NCBI GenBank assembly: GCA_035772405.1
Contig: JAYKKM010000122.1
Span: 2,917,001 to 2,981,000 of the forward strand
DNA length: 64,000 bases
Direction: 5' to 3'
Source of the DNA: Chrysogorgia sp. JL179-B06
Lineage: Eukaryota; Cnidaria; Anthozoa; Scleralcyonacea; Chrysogorgiidae
A model generated the notes under the pieces. That model ran no database searches, was not told where the DNA came from, and saw only the letters and a program-made list of their open reading frames with translations. Numbering within the stretch: position 1 is the first letter of the stretch; each line of letters starts with the position of its first letter. A program made the position numbers and the translations under genes. Below are positions 52,730 through 64,000 of the stretch, in pieces.

Positions 52730-55008
52730 CTTAATCACAGTGTAAATAGACACTGCATGAAACTCCTCCGTCGGGCAGCAACCAGCTGCCTTAGATCGTG
52801 AGGGTTCTTGTGAGGATTCGGGCTGATCCCAGTAACACTGTCTTCTGAATCACATCCACTCCTATCGACACATTTATGTTTTTCAAATACCACTTCAGGT
52901 TAACGGAGACAGTTCCTAATGCACCTATCACAATAGGAACGATCTTAACCTCCTTTAACTTCCACAGCGCCTTCATTTCAGTAGCCAGTTCCACGTACTT
53001 GTTTACCTTTTCTTCCTCCTTCCCCACCACCTTACTATCTCCTGGGCATGCCACGTCTATTAATTGGCAGCTTCGATCCTTCTTTCGTATGACCACAATA
53101 TCAGGTCGATCATGATCAATTCTTTTGTCGGTTTGAATAGAGAAGTCCCACAAGATCTTAATGTCATCACTTTCCATCTTTTCTCTGGATCGTGTTCATA
53201 CCATTTCTCTTCGTGCTCTAATCCGTACTGTTTGCATATGTCCCAATGCAGAGCTTTTGCGACTCCGTCATGTCTGCGTTTGTACTCTGTTTGTGCCAGC
53301 TTGGAGCATTCACTCAACAGATGGTTAGCTGTTTCGTCTTTCCTTTCATACCAGCGACACAGCGAGTTTCCCTGAGTCTTGTCAATTTTAGCCTTGATGC
53401 CGTTAGTTCTTAATGCCTGACTCTGTGCAGCCATCAGCAACCCTTCTGTCTCTTTCTTCAGCTGACCCTTTCTTAACCATGTCCAACTTTCTTCACTGGC
53501 TACCTTCTCTGTTTGCCTTAGGAATTGCCCATGCAACTCTTTTGCCTTCAATTCTTCCTTTCTTTCCTACTTCCTCCTCTCCTTGTGCTCTCTAAGACAC
53601 TCTTCTGTGGTAGTTCTACCTTGAGTCGCTGCTTTCAATATCCTTTCCTGACTCTCATCAATATACGTTGCGAGTCCTAGCTTTGCCTCTTCCACACAGT
53701 CTTGCACGGATATAAGTTCGCGTTCTCCCATCTTTCTTGGGAGATATATTCGAGCCATACATATTATGAAACTTCCTTGTTCTTCGGTCCAGTTCCCTTA
53801 CCTCTTCCTTGGTTCAGTCCATAAAACCTGCCGGATATCTCAGTAGTGATACCGCCCAGGTATTAATTCCTATAATGAGGTTTCCTTCATTAAGCTTTGA
53901 TCGCAATAGTTTCGTTACCCTACGGATATATTCCTTTGATAAAATTTCTTTCATTTCCTTGCACATAACTTGATCTGTTTCAAGGATACCAAGATATCTG
54001 TAGCTTGACCCTTCTTGGAGCGTTTTGATCTCTTTGCCATCTGGCATACTTATTCTGCGAGAACTTGTAACTTTGCCTCTTTTCACGACACCGAAAGCCA
54101 TTCCAATATCGGTACTAAACACTCTGACAGTATTAACCAGTGACTCTAATCCCCTTTCCGACTTTGAAAACAACTTAAGGTCATCCATGAAGAGCAGGTG
54201 GTTGATTTTTTCTCCGTTCAAATCGTATCCAAGCTTAGATTTTCTAAGAATCAGACTCAACGGTATCAGTGAGGTGACGAACAGTAAGGGTGACAATGCA
54301 TCTCCTTGAAAGTTGCCCCTGTTGATCTTAACTTCTCCTATCGTTGTGGAGCGCGATGAGAGCTCGCGGTTCTCCAGCTCTTCCTGATGACAACCAGCAG
54401 CTTCTTAATGTTCTCAGCAATTCCAAACAGGTCAAGGCATTCTTCAATGCATGTATGCGGTAGCAAATCATAAGCTTTTTGGTAATCTATCCAAGCCATG
54501 GTTAGGTTCTTATGGTTGGCGCGAGCGTTCCTCAGTATCATCTTATCAATAAACAGAAGGTCATGTGTTCCTTTAGATTGCTTCCTAGCACCCTTTTGTT
54601 CTTCTGGTGACAACTCATGTTCAAGCAGAAACCCATACATTTCTTCAGATATTATTCCTGTCAGCAGTTTCCACATGGTATAGGCACGTTATTCGGGCCT
54701 ATAATTGCTTGCGCCATTGCCGTTATTGCGGTCTTTCATTATGAGAACAGTCCTGCCTTTGGTCATCCATCCAGGTACTCCTTCATCTCCCATGCACATG
54801 TTTAACTGCTGTATACCAGCCTTTTATGGCTACATGAGAGATTCTTTATCCAAAACCCTTGAACTAAGTCGGGTCCGGTTGCTTTCCAGTTAGGGATCTT
54901 CTTGATGATTGTTCTTAATTTATCAAGACTTATCAAGAGGTCTTCCTGTCTATTCTCTTGTACATCTTGTCTGATCTTTTCTAGCCACTTCGCATCTTTT
55001 TTGTGTTC
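52730..55008 (-). mobile_element. RLE-type LINE 'B', copy 3
   Basis: Collinear with B1 (offset about 28,052) and retaining the EGNLIIGINTWAV segment that B2 lacks. Endonuclease RPDIVV...IDVACPGD at 53177-52791, RT motif C LLFMDDLKLF at about 54190, motif A MAWIDYQKAYD at about 54490. The same frameshifts as in B1 show it was inactive before duplication. Confidence 0.85.
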
Positions 55009-55032
55009 ATTATTATTATTATTATTATTATT
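55009..55032. repeat. (ATT)n between LINE B3 and LINE A4
   Basis: Matches the run at 26958-26980. Confidence 0.95.
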
Positions 55033-58000
55033 GTAACAATTCACACGTTTCTTTCGTGGTTCCCGTAATCTAAACATCAAGCTATAGCCTATAGCCTTAC
55101 TGCCTTAGGTGTCTAGGGTCTTTCTTAAAATCCTTGCTGTTCCCAACAAGCAAGCGTTTTGAAGTAATGAAGTGCTATCATCCAATGACAATTGGTACGA
55201 CCGTTACTCTTCTACAGTTCCAGATCTTCTTAATCTCCCTTTTAAGGTCTTGATATTTTTCAATTTTTTCCTGTTCCTTTTCGAGTACTCGTATATCGAA
55301 GGGGCAAGCGACATCTATTACACAACATGTTCTCTCCTCCTATCCAAGACTACAATATCGGGTCTATTGTGTTCAAGGTGATGATCTGTTTGGATCTTAA
55401 AGTCCCATAGTATCTTCACCCGATCGTTTTCCATTACACCTTCCGGAGCGTGGTCATACCACTTATACTTACACGTTAGGCTGAACTTCTGGCAAAGCTT
55501 CCAATGGATGACTTGTCCGACCTTGTCATGTCTCCACATTTTATATTCTTTTTGCGCTAATTTCTTACATTCCGCTGTTATATTTGGGACTAACCCAGCT
55601 GGGACCAAGAGTCCGTTCGTTAAGCCCCTCATAATTTCTCGTACTCTTGTTTTTATGTATTAGTTTATTATGTACTTGTTTTGTATATCTCGTGTACGTT
55701 TTGATGGAATTTTCTAATAAATAAATAAATAAATAAATAATATGACTAATAGTCTCTTCTCTTTCTCCACATAACCGACACATGGGTGACACATCCTCTT
55801 TATCGATCCGATTCTTGATACTGTTAGTTCGTAATGCCTGGTCTTGCGCAGCAGTCAGAAATCCTTCTGTGTCTTTCTTCATGGTACCTCTTTTCAACCA
55901 TTTCCATGAGTCCGAGTCTCTCACATCTTCCGTTCCCTTCAGAAACTGTCCATGTAATGCCTTATTTCTGTATCTAGTCTATCTTTATATATACTATCTG
56001 TATCTGTTATACTTTGCTTTGTCACCCCTTCATCCAAAATCTTTTCATGATCATTTACAGCTTAAAGCAACCTTTCACTACTCGCCACGACATACTTGGA
56101 TAAACTGCCTACTTCAATATTCACACAGTCCTCTACACTTATCAAACCTCGCCCACCCTCTGATCTTCTCACATAGAGCCTATCGACATCGGCCTGCGGG
56201 TGAAGTGCTCTGTTAATGGTTAGCAGCTTTCTCGTTTTCCTATCCAGCTTCCTGAGTTCTTCCTTGGTCCAGTTGATAATCCCTGCACCATAACGTATTA
56301 TTGAGACTGCTCTTGAATTCATTGCGCTCACCACGTTTCCACCATTTAATTTTGACTTAAGCAACTTTCGTATCCTTCTCAAGTACTCTTTGGATATTGC
56401 CTCTTTCATGTCACCGTGTTTTAAATCATCTGCCTCTAAAATTCCAAGATATTTATATCCATCTCTTCTTCTAGTCCCCTGATAACTTGGGTGTCTGGCA
56501 TCGTAATCCCTTCACACTTGGACACCTTTCCCCTTTTCATAATCAGGACTGCACATTTTCTAATTCCAAACTCCATTCCAATGTCACTGCTGAAAACGCG
56601 AACGGTGTTTATAAGGGTACTTGTTTCTCGTTCTTTCCGTAAAGTTTCAAATCATCCATAAATAAAAGATGATTTAAAAATCCCTTTCTACTTGCCAAGT
56701 CATAACCAGCTTTAACCTTCCTTAGTACCATCGACAAAGGGATAAGAGCTAACACAAATAACAGTGGAGACAGACAATCTCCTTGGAAAATGCCTCTCCT
56801 TACATTTATTGACCCATGAAGGGTGCGCCCTCCTACAGTTAATTCCACTTGCTATCGATTCATACTTCTTTCCAACAACAGGACCATATTTTCCGCAGCT
56901 CCAAACATTCGTAAACACTTGACGATCCATGAGTGCGGGATCATATCATACGCCTTTTTGTAATCCACCCAAGCCATCCCAAGACCAGTTTGTCTCCTTT
57001 TGTAATTCCTGATAACCATCTTGTCAATTAACAGTTGATCTTTGGTTCCCCTTGATTTCCTTCTACATCCCTTCTGTTCGTCTGGCAATAAATTCTCTTC
57101 CTCTGGGTGTTTGTAGAGCTCATCTCCCATTATCCCTGTAAACAGTTTCCACATTAGGGGCAGGCAAGTTATAGGTCTAAAATTTGTTGCTACATTCCCC
57201 GGCCTTCTCCTTATCTTTAAGGATAAGCACTGTTCGACCTTTGGTAAACCATTCTGGTGTTTGGTTGATAGTAAGACAGTCATGTAATTGAGCGGCGATT
57301 CTTTCTCTAGATGACGTAAGATTCTTAAGCCAGAAACCTTGCAGTCCATCTGGTCCGGGAGCTTTCCAGTTAGCCATTTTCTTTAGTTGTTTTGCCACTT
57401 TGGCTACTGTTATCGTAATATCATTCTGTTTCTGTACTTCCTCAAGCTCGTCCTCTACATCTCTTAGCCATTCAGCACCTGTGTTGTGATTCATGGGGTT
57501 ATCCCAAATACTACTCCAAAATCTCATGCTCTCTTCGGTATCTGCAGGTATAACAGAATTATCCCTCTCTTCATTCTCCAATATTTCAAAAAGACGTTTT
57601 TGATTGGATTGAAACATTCTATTTTGCCGATACTGTTCTATCCTGCTTTGATACCGCTTGATCTTACTAGTCTTTGCCAATATCCTCTGCTTCAGTTCTT
57701 CTAGAACAACAGCCGCTCCTTTCATTCTCAAATGGTACCTTCGTTCCATACCCTCACATACAGCTATATTATGTAGCTCACCAGATCTCATCCTCTCCAA
57801 CCTGCTGACATCTTTCCTTAGCTGCGCGATCTGGTTGTTAATCCTTCTTTTCCACGATGGTTCCACCTTAGGTCTCCTTTCACACTGTTTAACCCCAAGC
57901 CTCTTTGCAACCACTCGTCCCGCCGCAAGTAACAACTCATTAGTTTGGGTTATATCTTTGGTTTCTAAAAATGTGAGGATTTTGTTCACTTCATTAACTT

Positions 58001-58441
58001 TTTCCTTCAACCTGCGCCTTTCGATGTTTCTCATGTTTGGAGGAGGGTCAGACTCATTCTTCATACTATTTAAGACTTATTTTGCCAACTGAATCTGGTC
58101 TGCATTACACCCTTCTCTTTCCATCCTGTTTACCACGTCCTCAACATTTATCTCTGAATATTCATGTGGATGATCATTCCCGTTTTCTGTGTGCCCCTCT
58201 TCTCTCTGATAGGTTTTCCTCATCATCCGAAGTCTCTCCACGATGTACATAGTGACTTAGCTCTCTCTTTATCTCCTCCAGCTCCACCTCAGACAGCCAG
58301 CCATTTGTCCGGATCGCTCTAGCCTGATCGGCTAACCTCTGCTCGGAACTTACAAACAGTCCTATCTCTTTCCAAATCCCAATCATCCTTTTCCTGTATC
58401 CCCTCTTTGATGGTTCACTACAATCTTGTTCACTTCCTTGT

Positions 58442-58443
<2 letters not shown>
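55033..58443 (-). mobile_element. RLE-type LINE 'A', copy 4, least degraded
   Basis: Collinear with A2. It differs in that the frame is open through 57349-56852 ([20 protein letters not shown]), where A1-A3 have a TAG (ctagagctc against gtagagctc here), and motif B reads RRGIFQGDCLSPLLF with the conserved Gly. Still defective: TAA before ATG 58064, frameshift near 57190, stop at 56852, the foreign LINE tail at about 55578-55740, and a one-codon change in the endonuclease region (VVLDRRREHVV after a frameshift near 55340). A 6-bp deletion near 58207 shifts the N-terminal region. Confidence 0.85.
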
Positions 58444-58509
<66 letters not shown>

Positions 58510-58521
58510 ATTATTATTATT
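58444..58521. repeat. (ATT)n microsatellite, unit 4, empty site for LINE C
   Basis: Unoccupied ATT tract, about 78 bp, with the same aatatt interruption before gattatcccgg. Confidence 0.95.
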
Positions 58522-58908
58522 GATTATCCCGGACAGGAATCGAACCTGCAACCTTCTGATTGCCGGTGAGATGCTCTAACCATTGAGCCACCGAGAGTCA
58601 GATGGAGAGCGAAGGTTACAATGATATGTACTACCAGTCGATTGATATATGTACTGCTAGTCGATTGATATATGTACTGCCTATGCAGCAGTCACTATAT
58701 ATCGGTAATGTTTGGATGTGTTAATTATATGTGTTAATTATAAATATTAACACATCCAAACATTACCGATATATAGTGACTGCCGCATAGGCAGAACATA
58801 TATCAATCCAATATGCAGTACATCATTGTAACCTTTGCTCTCCATCGGTGAGTCTCGGTGGCTCACCGGCAATCAGAAGGTTACAGGTTCGATTCCTGTC
58901 CGGGACTC
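58522..58908. mobile_element. Double-SINE foldback, unit 4
   Basis: Same structure, with a small insertion (catcggtgagtctcgg) before the D-arm-deleted plus head. Confidence 0.8.
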
Positions 58909-59147
58909 ATTTCTCTGAGGATACGAGCTTGACGATCGTCCATGTATCGTCTCAATAACAAGCATGTTCGTCATTGTTTTCATTGTTTCTTGACCTTGTT
59001 ATAACAAGTTGTAACGACAATATTAACAACATTGAACAAAGCCATAACAACACAGTGTTGTCATAGCTGAACAACCTCGTTGACAACACTGTATCCATTA
59101 CATATACCTAGTTTTTCATACCTATTCTGCCATCACTCTGTTCACAG

Positions 59148-59264
59148 ATATTGATGAATGCGCTGACAATGTTTGTCACGTGAATGCCACGTGTGACAAC
59201 TCGATTGGTTCATTTCAATGCACGTGTAATTCAGGATTTGGTGGTGATGGAATGAATTGCACAG
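59148..59264 (+). CDS. cbEGF exon a4
   Basis: Version a, identical by eye to a1 and a3, acceptor catcactctgttcacag; phase 1-1. Confidence 0.9.
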
Positions 59265-59335
59265 GTAAATATTTTTACATGAAGAATAAAAAAATAGAGT
59301 GTAGAATCTAAACCACATATTAATGCGATCATATA

Positions 59336-60875
59336 TTGGATGTGTTAATTATATGTGTTAATTATAAATATTAACACATCCAAACCTTACCGATATATAG
59401 TGCACTGCCGCATAGGCAGTACATATATCAATCGACCAGTACATCATTGTAACCTTCGCTCTCCATCTTCGCTCTCCGAGTCTCGGTGGTTCAATGGTTA
59501 AAGCGTCTCACCGGCAATCAGAAGGTTACAGGTACCGATAATGAATTGGTATCGTTTGACGTCGTTTCTCTCTTTACCAAAATACCAGTTGATCTTGCTA
59601 TCACAATTGCCGACAATAGACTAAGACAGGATGTTACTTTAGATCAAAGAACATCGTTGCCTGTTGAGGATCTAATACAACATTTGACTTTTTGTCTAAA
59701 CACAACTAGTTTTGGCACTTACTGTAAACAGGCTTTATTTAGTGATGGAAGACATTGAACAAAGAGCATTAGCGTCTGCGCCAGTAAAGCCTTTGTTTTG
59801 GTCGATGATGTAATTTCCGCGGTATCCAAGAATGAAGCGGAAATTATTTTGAAGTTGAACCACTTGAACTCAATGGAGCCTTCAATTCAATTCACAGTAG
59901 AACGTGACTGAAAAGAATGACTGTTTATCATTTTTGGATTCAGTCGTCAAATGAACAGACCACGGGAAATTAGAAACTGCTGTATACCGAAAACCAACAC
60001 ACACTGACATATTTCATTTGATTCTCGTCACCACCCATATGCCATAAGAAGTCCGTTCCTAGAACTTTGTTTTTGAGAGCTCAAGGCATACCAACTAGTT
60101 AATTCCGATTCAAAGGAAAGTGAGCGAAAACATGTATTCGACGCTTTAAAGGCAAATAACTATCCTAATGATTTTCCGAAAAACTGTTTAAAACCTGCAG
60201 TTACTCCGCCACGTACAAACTCTGAGAACGAAAGATCGGTGATGGGTTTTGGATTACGGAACCAATTAAAAGAATCTTAGGTAGTTTCAACGTAAAAGTT
60301 GCTCAAAAACCTTTCTTGACGTTGGATCATATTTTCGCAAAACCTATAAGGATCCTATTGCGAAGGAACAGAGGAAAGACACTTTATTCCATCCCGTGCA
60401 ATGACTTTGATGAGGAGTACATCGGTCAGACTAAACGTCAGTTTCGTACGCGTTTAAAAGAACACAAAAAGGCTGTTTTCTTTTCAAAAAAGGAAAATTC
60501 TGCTTTGTCGGAGCACGCGTGCGTAATCTACCATTAGATTGCGTGGGAAAATTCCAAAATTATTACCACTAATCCGCGGTTACCAAAAGCTTATTTGCAT
60601 CTTGTTAGTAGATCATCTGTCATGAGATGCGAAAAGTTAAATCATTTGCTATTTTTACAGTTGATCAGCAAACTGTAAAAATAGCGAATGATTTAACTTT
60701 TCGCATCTCATCTATTATTAGTTTGTTTATCTCCCGTGCATTTGATTGGCTACTTTCTACTTGTGACACCCTTTTGGCATGTATATAAGCCCTATTTATT
60801 TTATTTCATCTCGTCTTACTCTGATGAAGGGCTCCGCTCGAAACGTCAGTATTTCGTCACTAAATTCTAGGCAGT
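59336..60875 (+). mobile_element. SINE fragment plus Penelope-like element 4a
   Basis: As in the other units. Here acctataaggatcc (2-bp insertion) opens a frame that reaches the GIY-YIG (CNDFDEEYIGQTKRQFRTRL, 60316-60537). The 3' repeat is of the 2a/2b type (gtgacacccttttggc). Confidence 0.8.
60816..60863 (+). ncRNA. Hammerhead motif, PLE 4a
   Basis: CTGATGA at 60821-60827, GTC triplet ending at 60858. Confidence 0.65.
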
Positions 60876-60953
60876 TTACCACCTTTTCACTTTGCTATAT
60901 ATTCAAAACACTGTCTACGCAGCACTCTTTTTTGTGTTCATTATTATTATTAT

Positions 60954-62940
60954 TATATATGTACTGCCTATGCGGCAGTCACTATATATCGGTAATGTCT
61001 GGATGTGTTAATTATATGTGTTAATTATAAATATTAACACAACCTTACCGATATATAGTGACTGCCGCACAGGCAGTACATATATCAATCGACCAGTACA
61101 TCATTGTAACCTTCGCTCTCCATCTGAGTCTCGGTGGCTAAATGGTTAGAGCGTCTCACTGGCAATCAGAATTAGGTTACAGGTTCGATTCATGTCCGGG
61201 ACTCAGAATAATTTTTCTGAGGATACAGTATACTAGCTTGACGATCGTCCATATCTCGGAGTCTTAAAAGCTAGTACTGTCCATGACCCAACGTTTCGGC
61301 ACTCCAATCTAGTGTCTTCATCAGGGGTGATCGTTGTAAAGTTAAGATCCCTATTTATACCTTCATAGAACCGATGATGACGTTATCTATATTAACAAGA
61401 TGCAAATAAGCTTCTGGTAATAAACCACCGTCATCGCGATTTTACGGCTTACCAAAAATTCACAAAATGGGAATTTCTTTGAGACCTAATTGTCTCATTT
61501 ATCAATTCTCCGAGTTATGGTATATCGAGTCATTTGGGACAGGTTTTGTCACCCTTGTATTGTTGGGAAGTCCGCGGAGAACACAGTCAAAAATTCCCTT
61601 GAATTTGGGATTTTATTAAGAGTATTACTCTTAATACCGATAATGAATTGGTATCGTTTGACGTCGTTTCTCTCTTTACCAAAATACCAGTTGATCTTGC
61701 TATCACAATTGCCGACAATAGACTAAGACAGGATGTTAATACTTTAGATCAAAGAACATTGTTGCCTGTTGAGGATCTAATAGAACATTTGACGTTTTGT
61801 CAAAAACACAACTAGTTTTGGCACTTACTATCAACAGGCTTTATTTAGTGATGGAAGACATTGAACAAAGAGCATCAGCGTCTGCGCCAGAGCCTTTGTT
61901 TTGGTCGATGATGTCATTTCCGCGGTATCCAAGAATGAAGCGGAAATTATTTTGAAGTTGAACCACTTGAACTCAATAGAGCGTTCAATTTAATTCACAG
62001 TAGAACGTGACTGAAAATAATGATTGTTTATCATTTTTGGATTCAGTCGTCAAATGAACAGACCACGGGAAATTAGAAACTGCTGTATACCGAAAACCAA
62101 CACACACTGACATATTTCATTTGATTCTCGTCACCACCCATATGCCATAAGAAGTCCGTTCCTAGAACTTTGTTTTTGAGAGCTCAAGGCATACCAACTA
62201 GTTAATTCCGATTCAAAGGAAAGTGAGCGAAAACATGTATTCGACGCTTTAAATGCAAATATCCTAATGATTTTCCGAAAAACTGTTTAAACCTGCAGTT
62301 ACTCCGCCACGTACAAACTCTGAGAACGAAAGATCGGTGATGGGTTTTGCGATTGTTCCGTATATTCAAGGGATTACGGAACCAATTAAAAGAATCTTAG
62401 GTAGTTTCAACGTAAAAGTTGCTCAAAAACCTTTCTTGACGTTGGATCATATTTTCGCAAAACCTAAGGATCCTATTGCGAAGGAACAGAGGAAAGACGC
62501 TTTATTCCATCCCATACAATGACTTTGATCAGGAGTACATCGGTCAGACTAAACGTCAGTTTCGTACGCGTTTAAAAGAACACCAAAAGGCTGTTTTCTT
62601 TTCAAAAAAGGAAAATTCTGCTTTGTCGGAGCACGCGTGCGTAATCTACCATTAGATTGCGTGGGAAAATTCCAAAATTATTACCACTAATCCGCGGTTA
62701 TCAAAAGCTTATTTGCATCTTGTTAGTAGATCACAGTTGATCAGCAAACGGCTGTAAAAATAGCAAATGATTTAACTTTTCGCATCTCATCTATTATTAG
62801 TTTGTTTATCTCCCGTGCATTTGATTGGCTACTTTCTACTTTTGGCATATATATAAGCCCTATTTATTTGATTTCATTTCGTCTTACTCTGATGAAGGGC
62901 TCCGCTCGAAACGTCAGTATTTCGTCACTAAATTCTTGGC
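60954..62940 (+). mobile_element. 2.1-kb composite unit: SINE plus PLE 4b
   Basis: Second PLE of unit 4, closest to PLE 2c: it keeps IVPYIQGITEPIKRI (62337-62400) and the last-copy 3' repeat. SINE head 61128-61202. A 3-bp insertion (gttaatacttt) and an extra A (gtcaaaaacac) break the RT frame. Confidence 0.8.
62884..62931 (+). ncRNA. Hammerhead motif, PLE 4b
   Basis: CTGATGA at 62889-62895, same arms as at 23029. Confidence 0.65.
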
Positions 62941-63063
62941 AGTTTACCACCTTTTCACTTTGTTATATATCCAAAACACTGTCTACGCAGCACTCTACTT
63001 TTCTAAGATTACATGTTTCAAACACTACAGAAAATATATCAATCCTCTTGAACCACTTTACTT

Positions 63064-63163
63064 AATGGTGTTAGTGGTAGTAGTGGTAGTAGTGGTAGTA
63101 GTAGTGGTAGTAGTTGTAATAGTAGTAGTAGTAGTAGTTATATAGTAGTAGTAGAAGTAGTAC
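63064..63163. repeat. (GTA)n-rich microsatellite, unit 4
   Basis: As in the other units, with a TTATATAG interruption. Confidence 0.9.
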
Positions 63164-63226
63164 TTCGTCGTACTTCGTATATATCAATCGAACAGTACAT
63201 CATTGTAACCTTCGCTCTCCATCTGA

Positions 63227-63609
63227 GTCTCGGTGGCTCAATGGTTAGAGCGTCTCACCGGCAATCAGAAGGTTATAGGTTCGATTCCTGTGCTACGTAA
63301 TCTTCACTGGTTGCCGATGAGATCACGAATTGTTTTTAAGATACTAATAATTACTTTCAAGGCTTTGCATGGCCAGGCGCCTGTTTATATTACTGATTTT
63401 CCAACTAAATATAAACCTACTCGTACTTTGAGATCATCTGACCGAAATCTGCAACTCGAGCCAAAATCCAAAACCGTGACTCATGGAGACAGAGCATTCT
63501 CGGTTGCAGCACCAAAACTGTGGAATTCATTACCACAGGAAATTAGAAGCTTTGAAATGTTAAGTAGTTTTAAGTCTGTAGTTAAGACTTTTCTTTTTTT
63601 AAATTAATA
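63227..63609 (+). mobile_element. SINE head fused to CR1-like LINE tail, unit 4
   Basis: Same fusion; the LINE tail frame is uninterrupted (APVYITDFPTKYKPTRTLRS, then AFSVAAPKLWNSLPQEIRSF) and ends FLFLN. No RT domain, so still a fragment. Confidence 0.75.
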
Positions 63610-63790
63610 GTTATTGTTCATAGTGTTAATTTGACCATGTTATAACAAGTTGTAACGACAATATTAACAACATTGAACAAAGCCATAACAATTTACATTG
63701 TTGTCATAGCTGAACAACCTCGTTGACAACATTGTATCCATTACATATACCTAATTTTTCATACCTATTCTGCCATTACTCTGTTCACAG

Positions 63791-63907
63791 ATATTGATGA
63801 ATGCGCTGACAATGTTTGTCACGTGAATGCCACGTGTGACAACTCGATTGGTTCATTTCAATGCACGTGTAATTCCGGATTTAGTGGTGATGGAATGAAT
63901 TGCACAG
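63791..63907 (+). CDS. cbEGF exon b4
   Basis: Version b, eighth and last cbEGF exon in the window; donor gtaaat, phase 1, so the gene continues beyond 64000. With exons 1-3 and the seven other cbEGF exons it gives a continuous 461-codon reading frame plus one base. Confidence 0.9.
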
Positions 63908-64000
63908 GTAAATATTTTTACATGAAGGATAAAAAAATAGAGTGTAGAATCTAAACCACATATTAATGCGATCATATAGCCTTATAATATTAAAATAACA

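Overview
The window is AT-rich metazoan nuclear DNA. A cnidarian, most likely an anthozoan, is the best guess. The basis is a secreted PAN/apple plus EGF gene with phase-1 EGF exons, Penelope-like elements (PLEs) with hammerhead ribozymes, restriction-like-endonuclease (RLE) LINEs, CR1/L2 LINE tails and tRNA-headed SINEs. The species is not determined. There are no prokaryotic genes, rRNA genes or CRISPR arrays.

I see one host gene, on the + strand and running off the right edge. Exon 1 (5782-5899) encodes a signal peptide and the first PAN cysteines. Exon 2 (12695-12915) is the PAN/apple body and exon 3 (15469-15577) an EGF-like module. Eight calcium-binding EGF (cbEGF) exons of 117 nt follow (21421, 23935, 34066, 40805, 49478, 51988, 59148, 63791). 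All junction phases agree (1, 0, 1, then 1-1), giving 461 codons plus one base within the window. The cbEGF exons alternate strictly between two versions (a, b, a, b, a, b, a, b) that differ by two bases and one residue (Gly/Ser).

Layout: 1-5.7 kb is 5' flank with minisatellites, a PLE remnant, TA microsatellites, a textbook type I hammerhead ribozyme (3277-3320) and a 17-bp minisatellite interrupted by a MITE. 5.9-12.7 kb is intron 1, with foldback elements, a 104-bp satellite and a cluster of inverted SINEs. 12.9-15.5 kb is intron 2. From 17.3 kb to the end the DNA is four tandem units, each carrying exons a and b embedded in the same series of transposons: RLE LINE 'A' (minus), an ATT microsatellite, a double-SINE foldback, exon a, one to three PLE copies, a GTA repeat, a CR1-like LINE tail, exon b, and RLE LINE 'B' (minus). 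Units 1-2 and 3-4 are also related to each other at an offset of about 28.05 kb.

Unit-specific insertions make the history readable: an almost intact RLE LINE 'C' and an L2/CR1-type LINE in unit 2, a hAT element in unit 3, and differing PLE copy numbers. A, B and C all sit in or against the same (ATT)n microsatellite, which therefore looks like a repeatedly used landing site. Transposon reading frames are mostly broken. The host exons are intact and, within each class, look identical base for base.
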